The notes under the pieces are model-generated. The model searched no databases. It saw nothing but the letters and a program-made list of their open reading frames with translations, and was not told where the DNA came from. This document shows positions 1 to 6,368 of a stretch of DNA of 6,368 nt, piece after piece. Position 1 is the first letter of the stretch. Each line of letters starts with the position of its first letter. The DNA comes from Paracoccaceae bacterium (GTDB taxonomy: Bacteria; Pseudomonadota; Alphaproteobacteria; Rhodobacterales; Rhodobacteraceae). The position numbers and the translations under genes are program-made. The stretch is from the NCBI GenBank assembly GCA_007131945.1, contig SLPP01000384.1, positions 1-6,368 of the forward strand, in the 5' to 3' direction.

Positions 1-1406
1 AATCGGTTCTGGACGATTACGGCATCAAGGGCGAGATCGTCGCCGTCCGCCCCGGCCCCGTGGTCACGCTTTACGAACTCGAACCCGCGCCGGGGCTGAA
101 GGCCTCCCGCGTCATCGGCCTGGCCGACGACATCGCGCGGTCGATGTCGGCGCTCTCGGCGCGTGTATCCACCGTGCCCGGCCGGTCGGTCATCGGGATC
201 GAACTGCCGAATGCGCGGCGCGAGAAGGTCGTGCTGCGCGAGATCCTCGGCGCGCGCGATTTCGGCGACAGCCAGATGCGCCTGCCGCTGGCGCTCGGCA
301 AGGACATCGGCGGCGAACCGGTTGTCGCGAACCTCGCCCGGATGCCGCATCTGCTGATCGCCGGGACCACCGGTTCGGGCAAGTCGGTGGCGATCAACAC
401 GATGATCCTGAGCCTCCTCTACAAGCTCACGCCCGAGGAATGCCGGCTGATCATGATCGACCCCAAGATGCTCGAGCTTTCGGTCTACGACGGCATCCCG
501 CATCTGCTCTCGCCGGTCGTCACCGACCCCAAGAAGGCGGTCGTGGCGCTGAAATGGGTCGTCGGCGAGATGGAGGAGCGCTACCGCAAGATGTCGCGCA
601 TGGGCGTGCGCAACATCGACGGCTACAACGGCCGCGTGCGCGAGGCGCTGGCCAGGGGCGAGATGTTCCGCCGCACCGTGCAGACCGGCTTCGACGACGT
701 GACCGGCGAGCCCGTCTTCGAGACCGAGGAATTCCAGCCCGAGCTTCTGCCCTTCATCGTCGTCATCGTCGACGAGATGGCCGACCTGATGATGGTCGCG
801 GGGAAAGAGATCGAGGCCTGCATCCAGCGGCTCGCGCAGATGGCGCGGGCAAGCGGAATCCACCTGATCATGGCGACCCAGCGCCCCTCGGTCGATGTCA
901 TCACCGGCACGATCAAGGCGAACTTCCCCACAAGGATCAGCTTCCAGGTCACCTCGAAGATCGACAGCCGCACGATCCTCGGCGAACAGGGGGCCGAGCA
1001 GCTCCTCGGCATGGGCGACATGCTCTACATGGCGGGCGGCTCCAAGATCACCCGCGTGCACGGGCCGTTCGTGAGCGACGAGGAGGTCGAGGACGTGGTC
1101 AGGCATCTCAAGTCCTTCGGCCCACCCGAATACATGTCGGGCGTCGTCGAGGGGCCGGATTCGGACAAGGAGGCCGATATCGACCTTGTCCTCGGCCTCG
1201 GCGAATCCTCGGGCGACGACGCGCTCTACGACCAGGCGGTGGCGATCGTCGCCCGCGACCGCAAGTGCTCGACCTCCTACATCCAGCGCAAGCTGGGCAT
1301 CGGTTACAACAAGGCCGCGCGGCTCGTGGAGCAAATGGAGGACCAGGGCGTCGTCACGCCCGCGAACCATGTCGGCAAGCGCGAGATCCTCGTGCCCGAG
1401 GCGTGA
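1..1406 (+). CDS. ftsK: DNA translocase FtsK, C-terminal part (5' end outside window)
   Basis: FtsK is a hexameric ATP-driven DNA pump at the division septum; it moves chromosome ends apart and activates XerCD recombination at dif. The first complete codon is at position 3 and 467 residues are visible, starting in the conserved part just before the motor. In that numbering, the Walker A motif GTTGSGKS is at residues 121-128, the Walker B segment with Asp-Glu is at 257-258 (VDEMADL), and the [12 protein letters not shown] motif of the RecA-like motor follows at about 291. The last 60 or so residues, from about 405, are the winged-helix gamma domain ([20 protein letters not shown]), which reads polar guide sequences on the chromosome. 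The N-terminal membrane segments and linker lie upstream of the window. The reading frame is intact to TGA. It is the only plus-strand gene here and converges on pssA. Having the gamma domain argues for FtsK rather than a plasmid-transfer relative. Confidence 0.97.
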   Translation, partial: SVLDDYGIKGEIVAVRPGPVVTLYELEPAPGLKASRVIGLADDIARSMSALSARVSTVPGRSVIGIELPNARREKVVLREILGARDFGDSQMRLPLALGKDIGGEPVVANLARMPHLLIAGTTGSGKSVAINTMILSLLYKLTPEECRLIMIDPKMLELSVYDGIPHLLSPVVTDPKKAVVALKWVVGEMEERYRKMSRMGVRNIDGYNGRVREALARGEMFRRTVQTGFDDVTGEPVFETEEFQPELLPFIVVIVDEMADLMMVAGKEIEACIQRLAQMARASGIHLIMATQRPSVDVITGTIKANFPTRISFQVTSKIDSRTILGEQGAEQLLGMGDMLYMAGGSKITRVHGPFVSDEEVEDVVRHLKSFGPPEYMSGVVEGPDSDKEADIDLVLGLGESSGDDALYDQAVAIVARDRKCSTSYIQRKLGIGYNKAARLVEQMEDQGVVTPANHVGKREILVPEA

Positions 1407-1478
1407 GCCTGGGGCGGTCGCCGGGCTGAGCGAAGGCGGTGCGATGGCCAGGGCCCGGTGCCGGATTCAAGCGCGACA

Positions 1479-1495
1479 AACCTTGCCACAAGGTT
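1479..1495 (+). terminator. Possible terminator hairpin after ftsK
   Basis: A perfect 6-bp inverted repeat, AACCTT / AAGGTT, with the 5-base loop GCCAC, lies 72 bases after the ftsK stop. About 10 bases further on comes a T-rich run (TCTTTTATATTTT). The stem is short and not GC-rich, and the T-run does not directly follow it, so this is a weak intrinsic terminator at best. An operator site is an alternative. The convergent gene arrangement makes a terminator here plausible. Confidence 0.3.
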
Positions 1496-1539
1496 AAGAT
1501 CACGTCTTTTATATTTTGATATCATAAACATGGACGATT

Positions 1540-1553
1540 GTCCGCTGGCGGAC
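1540..1553 (-). terminator. Inverted repeat just after pssA, possible terminator hairpin
   Basis: GTCCGC and GCGGAC form perfect 6-base arms around two central bases, starting 6 bases past the pssA stop when read on the minus strand. The RNA could form a 5-bp GC-rich stem with a 4-base loop (CCAG). No T-run follows directly; an AT-rich stretch begins about 10 bases beyond. It could act as a weak terminator or a 3'-end stabiliser for the psd-pssA mRNA. This is inferred from symmetry only. Confidence 0.28.
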
Positions 1554-1559
1554 GCCGCC

Positions 1560-2333
1560 TCAGGCCAGCCGCCTGCGGTGGCGATAGGCACCGTAGGCGA
1601 TGACGCCAAGATAGGCGAGATCGGCCAGCACCAGCAGCGCCCAGGGGCGGATCACGGCGAACCCGACGAAGACCGCCGCGCCCAGGAGCACGAACACCGC
1701 ACGGTTGCGCGGCACCCGCAGCCCCTTCAGCGAAATCGTCGGCAGGCGCGAGATCATCAGCAGCCCGACCAAGGCGATGTAGATCGCGACCGGCACCGCC
1801 AGATCGCTCGTGTCGATCCAGCCTGCGAGCGAAAGGTAGACCGGCAGCAGCGCCAGCATCGCCCCCGCCGGTGCCGGCACGCCGATGAAATGCGCCCGCC
1901 CCGGCGGCGGCGGCGCATCGCGCATGACGTTGAACCGCGCGAGCCGCAGGCAGGCGCAGAGGATGTAGAGCAGCACGGCGAGCCAGCCCAGGCCGGGCAT
2001 CCCCGCCATCGCGAAATGAAAGACGAAGATCCCCGGCGCGACCCCGAAACAGACGAAATCCGACAGCGAATCGAGTTCGGCCCCGAAATGACTCGCCGCG
2101 TTCAGCCGCCGCGCCAGCAGCCCGTCCATCACGTCCATCACCGCCGCCAGGATGATCAGCGCCGCGGCGATCTCGTAGCGTCCGTCCAGCACGTAGCGGA
2201 TCGAGGTCAGCCCTGCGCAGAGCCCCAGCAGCGTCACAAGGTTCGGCAGCAGGTGCAGCAGCGGCAGGCTGCGCCGGTCCGGCTGCGGCTCGAGCGTATC
2301 GACGGGCGAGTCGATCTCGTCGCGGTCGGGCAT
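1560..2333 (-). CDS. pssA: CDP-diacylglycerol--serine O-phosphatidyltransferase (phosphatidylserine synthase)
   Basis: This integral membrane enzyme joins serine to CDP-diacylglycerol, giving phosphatidylserine and CMP, the first committed step to phosphatidylethanolamine. The 257-residue protein carries the complete CDP-alcohol phosphotransferase signature D-x2-DG-x2-AR-x8-G-x3-D-x3-D at residues 67-92 (D67, D70, G71, A74, R75, G84, D88, D92); the aspartates bind metal and the CDP-lipid. A second conserved patch, FIGVPAPAGA, is at 149-158. Six or more hydrophobic segments span about residues 22 to 247. This is the membrane-type synthase as in Bacillus and yeast, not the phospholipase D-like PssA of E. 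coli. The start is 4 bases after the psd stop and has no good Shine-Dalgarno sequence, which suggests translational coupling to psd. Phosphatidylcholine synthase shares the motif, but adjacency to psd favours the serine enzyme. Confidence 0.93.
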   Translation of the reverse strand: MPDRDEIDSPVDTLEPQPDRRSLPLLHLLPNLVTLLGLCAGLTSIRYVLDGRYEIAAALIILAAVMDVMDGLLARRLNAASHFGAELDSLSDFVCFGVAPGIFVFHFAMAGMPGLGWLAVLLYILCACLRLARFNVMRDAPPPPGRAHFIGVPAPAGAMLALLPVYLSLAGWIDTSDLAVPVAIYIALVGLLMISRLPTISLKGLRVPRNRAVFVLLGAAVFVGFAVIRPWALLVLADLAYLGVIAYGAYRHRRRLA

Positions 2334-2337
2334 CGGT

Positions 2338-3036
2338 TCAGCGCACCACGCCCGCGCGCGGGGGCTCGCTGGCCTGCAGGTCGGCCAGCACCGTCTCGCC
2401 CGCGATCATGCCCTGGCCCACCGCGACCAGTGGCGCCACGTCCTCGGGCAGGTAGACATCGACGCGCGAGCCGAAACGGATCATGCCGAAGCGCTGGCCG
2501 GTCTCGAGCACATCGCCCGGCTGCACCTCGCAGAGGATCCGCCGGGCGACCAGTCCGGCGATCTGCACCACCGCCAGGCTGCGTCCGTCACCCAGTTCCA
2601 GCGCCAGGCCGTTGCGTTCGTTGTCCTCGCTCGCCTTGTCGAGAGAGGCGTTGACGAACTTCCCCGGCCGGTAGGCGACCGCGGTCACAGTGCCGCCGAC
2701 CGGCATCCGGTTCACGTGGCAGTCGAAGACGTTCATGAAGACGCTGACCCTCGTGCGCGGCGTCTCGCCCAGCCCCAGTTCCGCGGGTGGCGCGGCGGGC
2801 TCGATCGCCGAGACGATGCCGTCGGCCGGGCTGACGATCAGCCCGTCGCGGTCGGGCGTCACCCGGTCGGGGTCGCGGAAGAAGTAGTAGCACCAGACGG
2901 TCAGACCGACACCAATCCAGCCGAGCGGGGTCCAGACCAGAAACAGCAACAGCGTGACCGCGCTGAAAACCGCCAGAAAGCGGTAGCCCTCGCGATGCAG
3001 GGGCTTGATGACGGTCGCGGCGAGATCGGCGGCCAT
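2338..3036 (-). CDS. psd: Phosphatidylserine decarboxylase proenzyme
   Basis: The enzyme removes CO2 from phosphatidylserine to give phosphatidylethanolamine at the inner membrane. It is made as a proenzyme that cuts itself between Gly and Ser, turning the Ser into the pyruvoyl cofactor. In this 232-residue protein the cleavage pair is Gly189-Ser190 in [13 protein letters not shown]; the usual LGST of the E. coli type is replaced by FGSR, as in the short proteobacterial subfamily (about 210-235 residues). The likely self-cleavage helpers are Asp72 (SPADG) and His107 (DCHVNRMP). A hydrophobic stretch at about 22-50 would anchor it in the membrane. The ATG is preceded by GAGGAG (3045-3050) at 8 bases, which supports this start. 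It is the first gene of a two-gene operon with pssA. Confidence 0.95.
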   Translation of the reverse strand: MAADLAATVIKPLHREGYRFLAVFSAVTLLLFLVWTPLGWIGVGLTVWCYYFFRDPDRVTPDRDGLIVSPADGIVSAIEPAAPPAELGLGETPRTRVSVFMNVFDCHVNRMPVGGTVTAVAYRPGKFVNASLDKASEDNERNGLALELGDGRSLAVVQIAGLVARRILCEVQPGDVLETGQRFGMIRFGSRVDVYLPEDVAPLVAVGQGMIAGETVLADLQASEPPRAGVVR

Positions 3037-3044
3037 TCGGCGGG

Positions 3045-3050
3045 CTCCTC
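3045..3050 (-). promoter_or_regulatory. Ribosome binding site of psd
   Basis: GAGGAG on the minus strand sits 8 bases before the psd ATG. It fixes the start at 3036. Confidence 0.75.
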
Positions 3051-3065
3051 GACTGGGCGCCCGTC

Positions 3066-3094
3066 GCTATAGACGGTTTGGCGGCCGAGGCAAA
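3066..3094 (-). promoter_or_regulatory. Candidate promoter for psd-pssA
   Basis: On the minus strand, TTTGCC (3089-3094) and TATAGC (3066-3071) are separated by 17 bases, the ideal spacing for a housekeeping sigma-70 promoter. The -10 box matches four of six consensus bases and the -35 box is weaker. Transcription would start about 20-25 bases before the psd ATG. It lies in the 73-base gap after the small cysteine-rich gene. This is pattern matching only. Confidence 0.38.
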
Positions 3095-3109
3095 GACCCG
3101 CGCGTTGGC

Positions 3110-3337
3110 TCACTCACCACGGCCGGCTTGCTTTTCAGCGGCGCGGAACTCCTCGCGCGCGCGGGCCAGCATGGCCGGTTTCAGCAGTTCGGCGAGCCTG
3201 ATCGGTTCGGTTGCCCAGAATCTGGGGTCGTGGTTGCAGATCGGACAGCTGACGCCCTTCGAGGCTGGGCATACGGCAAAGACCCCGCCACCTTCGCAGG
3301 CGCAAACGCCCCAGTTCGTGATGCACGAATTGCACAT
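3110..3337 (-). CDS. Small cysteine-rich protein of unknown function
   Basis: I do not recognise this 75-residue protein. Its first half is packed with cysteines: C2, C5, C12, C14, C23, C31 and C34, plus H36. The pairs C2-x2-C5, C12-x-C14 and C31-x2-C34 (CPIC) look like metal-binding knuckles, so a zinc-ribbon-like fold or an iron-sulfur site is possible. The second half (about 46-71, rich in Ala, Glu, Arg, Leu and Lys) should form one amphipathic helix. There is no signal peptide, so it is probably cytoplasmic. That it is a real gene is supported by GGGAGGGG (3344-3351) 6 bases before the ATG and by a strong promoter just upstream. It sits between trmB and psd without an evident functional link to either. 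Confidence 0.72.
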   Translation of the reverse strand: MCNSCITNWGVCACEGGGVFAVCPASKGVSCPICNHDPRFWATEPIRLAELLKPAMLARAREEFRAAEKQAGRGE

Positions 3338-3343
3338 CTTGAA

Positions 3344-3351
3344 CCCCTCCC
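3344..3351 (-). promoter_or_regulatory. Strong ribosome binding site of the small cysteine-rich gene
   Basis: GGGAGGGG on the minus strand lies 6 bases before the ATG at 3335-3337. It is one of the best Shine-Dalgarno matches in the window and the main evidence for the start of this short gene. Confidence 0.7.
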
Positions 3352-3369
3352 GCTTGTTCGGAACAGCCG

Positions 3370-3399
3370 ATGCTAGGGCTGCGCATGCGGCGCTGTCAA
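3370..3399 (-). promoter_or_regulatory. Promoter of the small cysteine-rich gene
   Basis: A perfect -35 box TTGACA (3394-3399) and a -10 box TAGCAT (3370-3375, four of six consensus bases) are 18 bases apart on the minus strand. Transcription would start about 25 bases before the ATG. The -35 box begins only 8 bases after the trmB stop codon, and I see no terminator between them, so read-through from metK-trmB is also possible. Confidence 0.55.
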
Positions 3400-3407
3400 C
3401 GATGCGT

Positions 3408-4115
3408 TCACGTTGCGCTGCCGGTCCGCCGGAAGGTCAGGTAGCAGGGGCTGCGCCCTTCGCGTAGGGCCTTGGCCTCGTAGCGTGTGGTGATCCAGTC
3501 CGCCCAGGGTTCGGTGCCCCGCGACACCGGCTCGAATCCGGCGCGGGACACCTCCTCCAGCGTCTGGCGGGCATAGTCGGGGATGTCGGTGGCGATGCGG
3601 AACTCGGCGCCGGGCGCGCAGGCACGGGCAAGCGGGTCGAGGTATTCGGGAGTGACGAAGCGGCGGCGATGGTGGCGCGCCTTGGGCCAGGGATCGGGAT
3701 AGAGCAGGAAAACCTTCTGCAGGCAGGCGGGCGGGAGGACGTCGAGCAGGTCGCGCACGTCGCCCGGATGGATCGCGACATTCGCTAACGGTGCCTGCCG
3801 CAGACGGCCCAGCAGCATGGCCACGCCGTTGACGAAGGGCTCGCAGCCGATCAGCCGTACCTCCGGATGAACGCGCGCCATGTGCAGCAGATGCTCGCCG
3901 CCGCCGAAGCCTACTTCCAGCCACACCGGCCCTGTACCGGGCAGGACGGAAAGGTCCAGCAGTGCGCGGGTCGGGTTCTCGGCAGCGGTCACGCCCCTTA
4001 GCCGGTAGTGCGGCAGATCCTCGGCCAGGTAGCGCCTCTGGCTCGGCCGCAGCGTCTTGCCGTGGATGCGGCCGTAGAAGTTCCGCTGCGGCCGCGTCTC
4101 GGCCTCATCGCCCAT
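3408..4115 (-). CDS. trmB: tRNA (guanine-N7-)-methyltransferase
   Basis: TrmB transfers a methyl group from S-adenosylmethionine to N7 of G46 in the variable loop of many tRNAs. The 235-residue protein has the Rossmann-type SAM motif EVGFGGGEH at 67-75, the segment GCEPFVNGVAMLL at 90-102, and the family signature YPDPWPKARHHRRR at 139-152 with the catalytic-site Asp141. C-terminal conserved pieces are TDIPDY (176-181) and TRYEAKAL (210-217). The frame stays open 46 codons further upstream, into metK, but those residues are low-complexity and read over another gene. The start at 4115 puts the family's usual N-terminus (RNFYGRIHGKTLR) at residue 11 and has GGAG (4125-4128) at 9 bases. It follows metK by 31 bases on the same strand, so the two are probably cotranscribed; metK makes the methyl donor. 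Confidence 0.95.
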   Translation of the reverse strand: MGDEAETRPQRNFYGRIHGKTLRPSQRRYLAEDLPHYRLRGVTAAENPTRALLDLSVLPGTGPVWLEVGFGGGEHLLHMARVHPEVRLIGCEPFVNGVAMLLGRLRQAPLANVAIHPGDVRDLLDVLPPACLQKVFLLYPDPWPKARHHRRRFVTPEYLDPLARACAPGAEFRIATDIPDYARQTLEEVSRAGFEPVSRGTEPWADWITTRYEAKALREGRSPCYLTFRRTGSAT

Positions 4116-4132
4116 GGCATCCCGCTCCGATC

Positions 4133-4146
4133 CCGGGGCGCCCCGG
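4133..4146. repeat. Perfect 14-bp palindrome between metK and trmB
   Basis: CCGGGGCGCCCCGG reads the same on both strands and begins directly after the metK stop codon. In RNA it could form a 5-bp all-GC stem with a GCGC loop, 4 bases before the trmB Shine-Dalgarno sequence. There is no T-run, so it is unlikely to terminate transcription; an effect on trmB translation or mRNA processing is possible. In GC-rich DNA such palindromes also arise by chance. Confidence 0.4.
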
Positions 4147-5331
<1,185 letters not shown>

Positions 5332-5338
5332 GAGAGAG

Positions 5339-5383
5339 TGCTCCATTGAATACATCCGCCACGCCAGGAAGCCGTTGTGACGG
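5339..5383 (-). ncRNA. SAM/SAH riboswitch in the metK leader
   Basis: The leader RNA has the form of this Rhodobacterales class, which binds S-adenosylmethionine or S-adenosylhomocysteine. Stem P1 is CCGUCAC (5383-5377) with GUGGCGG (5362-5356), 7 bp including one G-U. Its loop begins AACGGCUUCCUGGC. Within the loop, GCUUCC (5372-5367) can pair with GGAGC (5344-5340) to form the pseudoknot, leaving one U unpaired. GGAG is also the metK Shine-Dalgarno sequence, 9 bases before the ATG, so ligand binding should block ribosome loading. The class and mechanism are established for metK of Rhodobacterales; the assignment here rests on sequence and pairing seen by eye. Confidence 0.9.
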
Positions 5384-5391
5384 GATATCCG

Positions 5392-5420
5392 CGCCTAGAC
5401 GGTCTGCCGAGCGGCGTCAA
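5392..5420 (-). promoter_or_regulatory. metK promoter overlapping the lnt stop codon
   Basis: On the minus strand TTGACG (5415-5420, five of six bases of the -35 consensus) is followed after 17 bases by TAGGCG (5392-5397), a weak -10 box. A start about 7 bases downstream would fall at 5384-5386, at the first base of riboswitch stem P1. This agreement is the best support for the promoter. The -35 box covers the lnt stop codon (5417-5419). Confidence 0.55.
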
Positions 5421-6368
5421 TGGCTTCCTTTCCGAAACCTTGCCGCGGCTGTTGCCAACACAATCAGCGCGAGTGCGGCATGCCATGGCGTGTCCCCGGT
5501 GCGTGCATGCGGGGTCTGCGGCAGGCTGCCCGGCAGGTCGGCATCGACCGTCCCCGCCTGACCCATGCCGAGGCTTGCGACCATCTGGCCGCGCGCGTCG
5601 ATCACCGCGCTGACGCCGGTATTGGCCGCGCGGACCAGCGGCAGGCCCTGCTCGATCGCCCTGAGCCGTGCCTGCGCGAGATGCTGGAACGGGCCGATGC
5701 GGGCGCCGAACCAGGCGTCGTTGGTGATCTGCACCAGCCAGTCGGGCCGGTCGGTGCCGCGCAGGTTGCGCGGAAAGATCGCCTCGTAGCAGATCAGCGG
5801 CAGCACCCGCCCCGCCGCGCCCAGATCCAGCAGCACCGGACCCGGCCCCGCCGAATAGCCCAGGAGCACCTGCGCCGCCAGCCCGGCGGCCCAGCCCATG
5901 CCCGGCCGGTCGGCGAAACGGCCGAAGACCGGCATGTATTCACCGAAGGGCACGAGGTGGTGCTTGTCGTAGACCGCCACCGGCGCGCCCTCGGGGTCGA
6001 GGACGGCAAGGCTGTTGAAGAAGCGGATGGCGCCGTCATCGGTCACCTCGCTGCGCTGGATGCCCGTCAGCAGCGGCGCACCGCCTGCCGCCTCGGCCGC
6101 CATGGCGAGCCCGTCGCCGGGACGGTCGAGGAAGAAAGGCACCGCGGTCTCGGACCAGACGACGAGGTCGGGCATGCGCCCGTCGGCCGCCGGCGCCGCG
6201 GTCAGGTCGAGATGGAGGAAGAAGAAGGCGCGCGCGTGGTCGGCATCCCATTTCAGGTCCTGCGCGGCGTTCGGCTGCACCAGCCGCAGCCGCAGGTCGC
6301 GCGGTTCGGGCGCGGGCAGGTCAAGGCGCGCCGATCCCGCGCCCCAGGCGGCAGCGAGGGACGCGGCG
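5417..6368 (-). CDS. lnt: Apolipoprotein N-acyltransferase, C-terminal part (5' end outside window)
   Basis: Lnt is an inner-membrane enzyme that adds the third acyl chain to the N-terminal cysteine of lipoproteins, taking it from phospholipid. About 316 residues are visible, covering the periplasmic nitrilase-like domain and the last membrane helix; the N-terminal membrane helices are beyond the window edge. Counting from the first complete codon (6365-6367), the Glu-Lys-Cys triad is Glu73 (VWSETAVPF), Lys135 (VYDKHHLVPFGEYMP) and Cys193 (PLICYEAIFP). Here Ser stands before the catalytic Glu where Pro is usual (WPET); this is unlikely to matter. QITNDAWFG and the downstream HLAQARLRAIE are also typical. 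A hydrophobic helix (WHAALALIVLATAAA) and a basic tail end the protein. A GTG at 6280 is internal, in the conserved RLRLVQPN strand, and is not the start. metK follows on the same strand. Confidence 0.95.
   Translation of the reverse strand, partial: AASLAAAWGAGSARLDLPAPEPRDLRLRLVQPNAAQDLKWDADHARAFFFLHLDLTAAPAADGRMPDLVVWSETAVPFFLDRPGDGLAMAAEAAGGAPLLTGIQRSEVTDDGAIRFFNSLAVLDPEGAPVAVYDKHHLVPFGEYMPVFGRFADRPGMGWAAGLAAQVLLGYSAGPGPVLLDLGAAGRVLPLICYEAIFPRNLRGTDRPDWLVQITNDAWFGARIGPFQHLAQARLRAIEQGLPLVRAANTGVSAVIDARGQMVASLGMGQAGTVDADLPGSLPQTPHARTGDTPWHAALALIVLATAAARFRKGSH

Noticed and set aside
440..1429. Plus-strand open frame of 329 codons inside ftsK
   Set aside because: It is an out-of-frame shadow of ftsK with an Arg/Gly/Ala-rich, low-complexity translation.
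1458..2654. Plus-strand open frame of 398 codons opposite pssA and the 3' half of psd
   Set aside because: It is antisense to two recognised genes; the translation is a run of Arg, His, Gln, Asp and Pro without domain-like pattern, typical of the reverse of GC-rich membrane-protein genes.
3005..3376. Plus-strand open frames opposite the small cysteine-rich gene (also 3078-3467)
   Set aside because: They have no ribosome site or recognisable motif, and the minus-strand gene has both promoter and Shine-Dalgarno signals.
6278..6280. GTG as start of a 287-residue nitrilase-like protein
   Set aside because: The frame continues to the window edge and the residues before it (DLRLRL) complete the conserved RLRLVQPN strand of Lnt, so the gene starts outside the window.

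Overview
The window looks like a core-genome segment from an alphaproteobacterium of the order Rhodobacterales. Three things point there: the high GC content, the gene order lnt - metK - trmB, and above all a leader ahead of metK that matches the SAM/SAH riboswitch, a class known almost only from that order. The naming is from sequence recognition alone; no search was run.

Layout from left to right. The plus strand carries only the 3' part of ftsK (to 1406), the DNA translocase of the division septum. After a 153-base gap with two inverted repeats and an unusually AT-rich patch, everything else is on the minus strand and is read from right to left: lnt (5' end beyond the window), the metK promoter and SAM/SAH riboswitch, metK, trmB, a small cysteine-rich protein of unknown function with its own promoter, psd and pssA. 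ftsK and pssA are therefore convergent. No gap without a gene exceeds about 155 bases.

Functional groups. pssA and psd are consecutive steps of phosphatidylethanolamine synthesis (CDP-diacylglycerol to phosphatidylserine to phosphatidylethanolamine) and are separated by 4 bases, so they form an operon. metK makes S-adenosylmethionine and trmB uses it to methylate G46 of tRNA; they are 31 bases apart and probably share a transcript. lnt finishes lipoprotein acylation. The transcription units are packed tightly: the -35 box of the metK promoter covers the lnt stop codon, and the promoter of the small cysteine-rich gene starts 8 bases after the trmB stop.

The most interesting elements are the compact SAM/SAH riboswitch, whose pseudoknot contains the metK Shine-Dalgarno sequence and shows that the metK start lies downstream of two in-frame ATGs, and the 75-residue cysteine-rich protein. 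I see no sign of mobile elements, CRISPR, tRNA or rRNA genes, or a large undescribed system.
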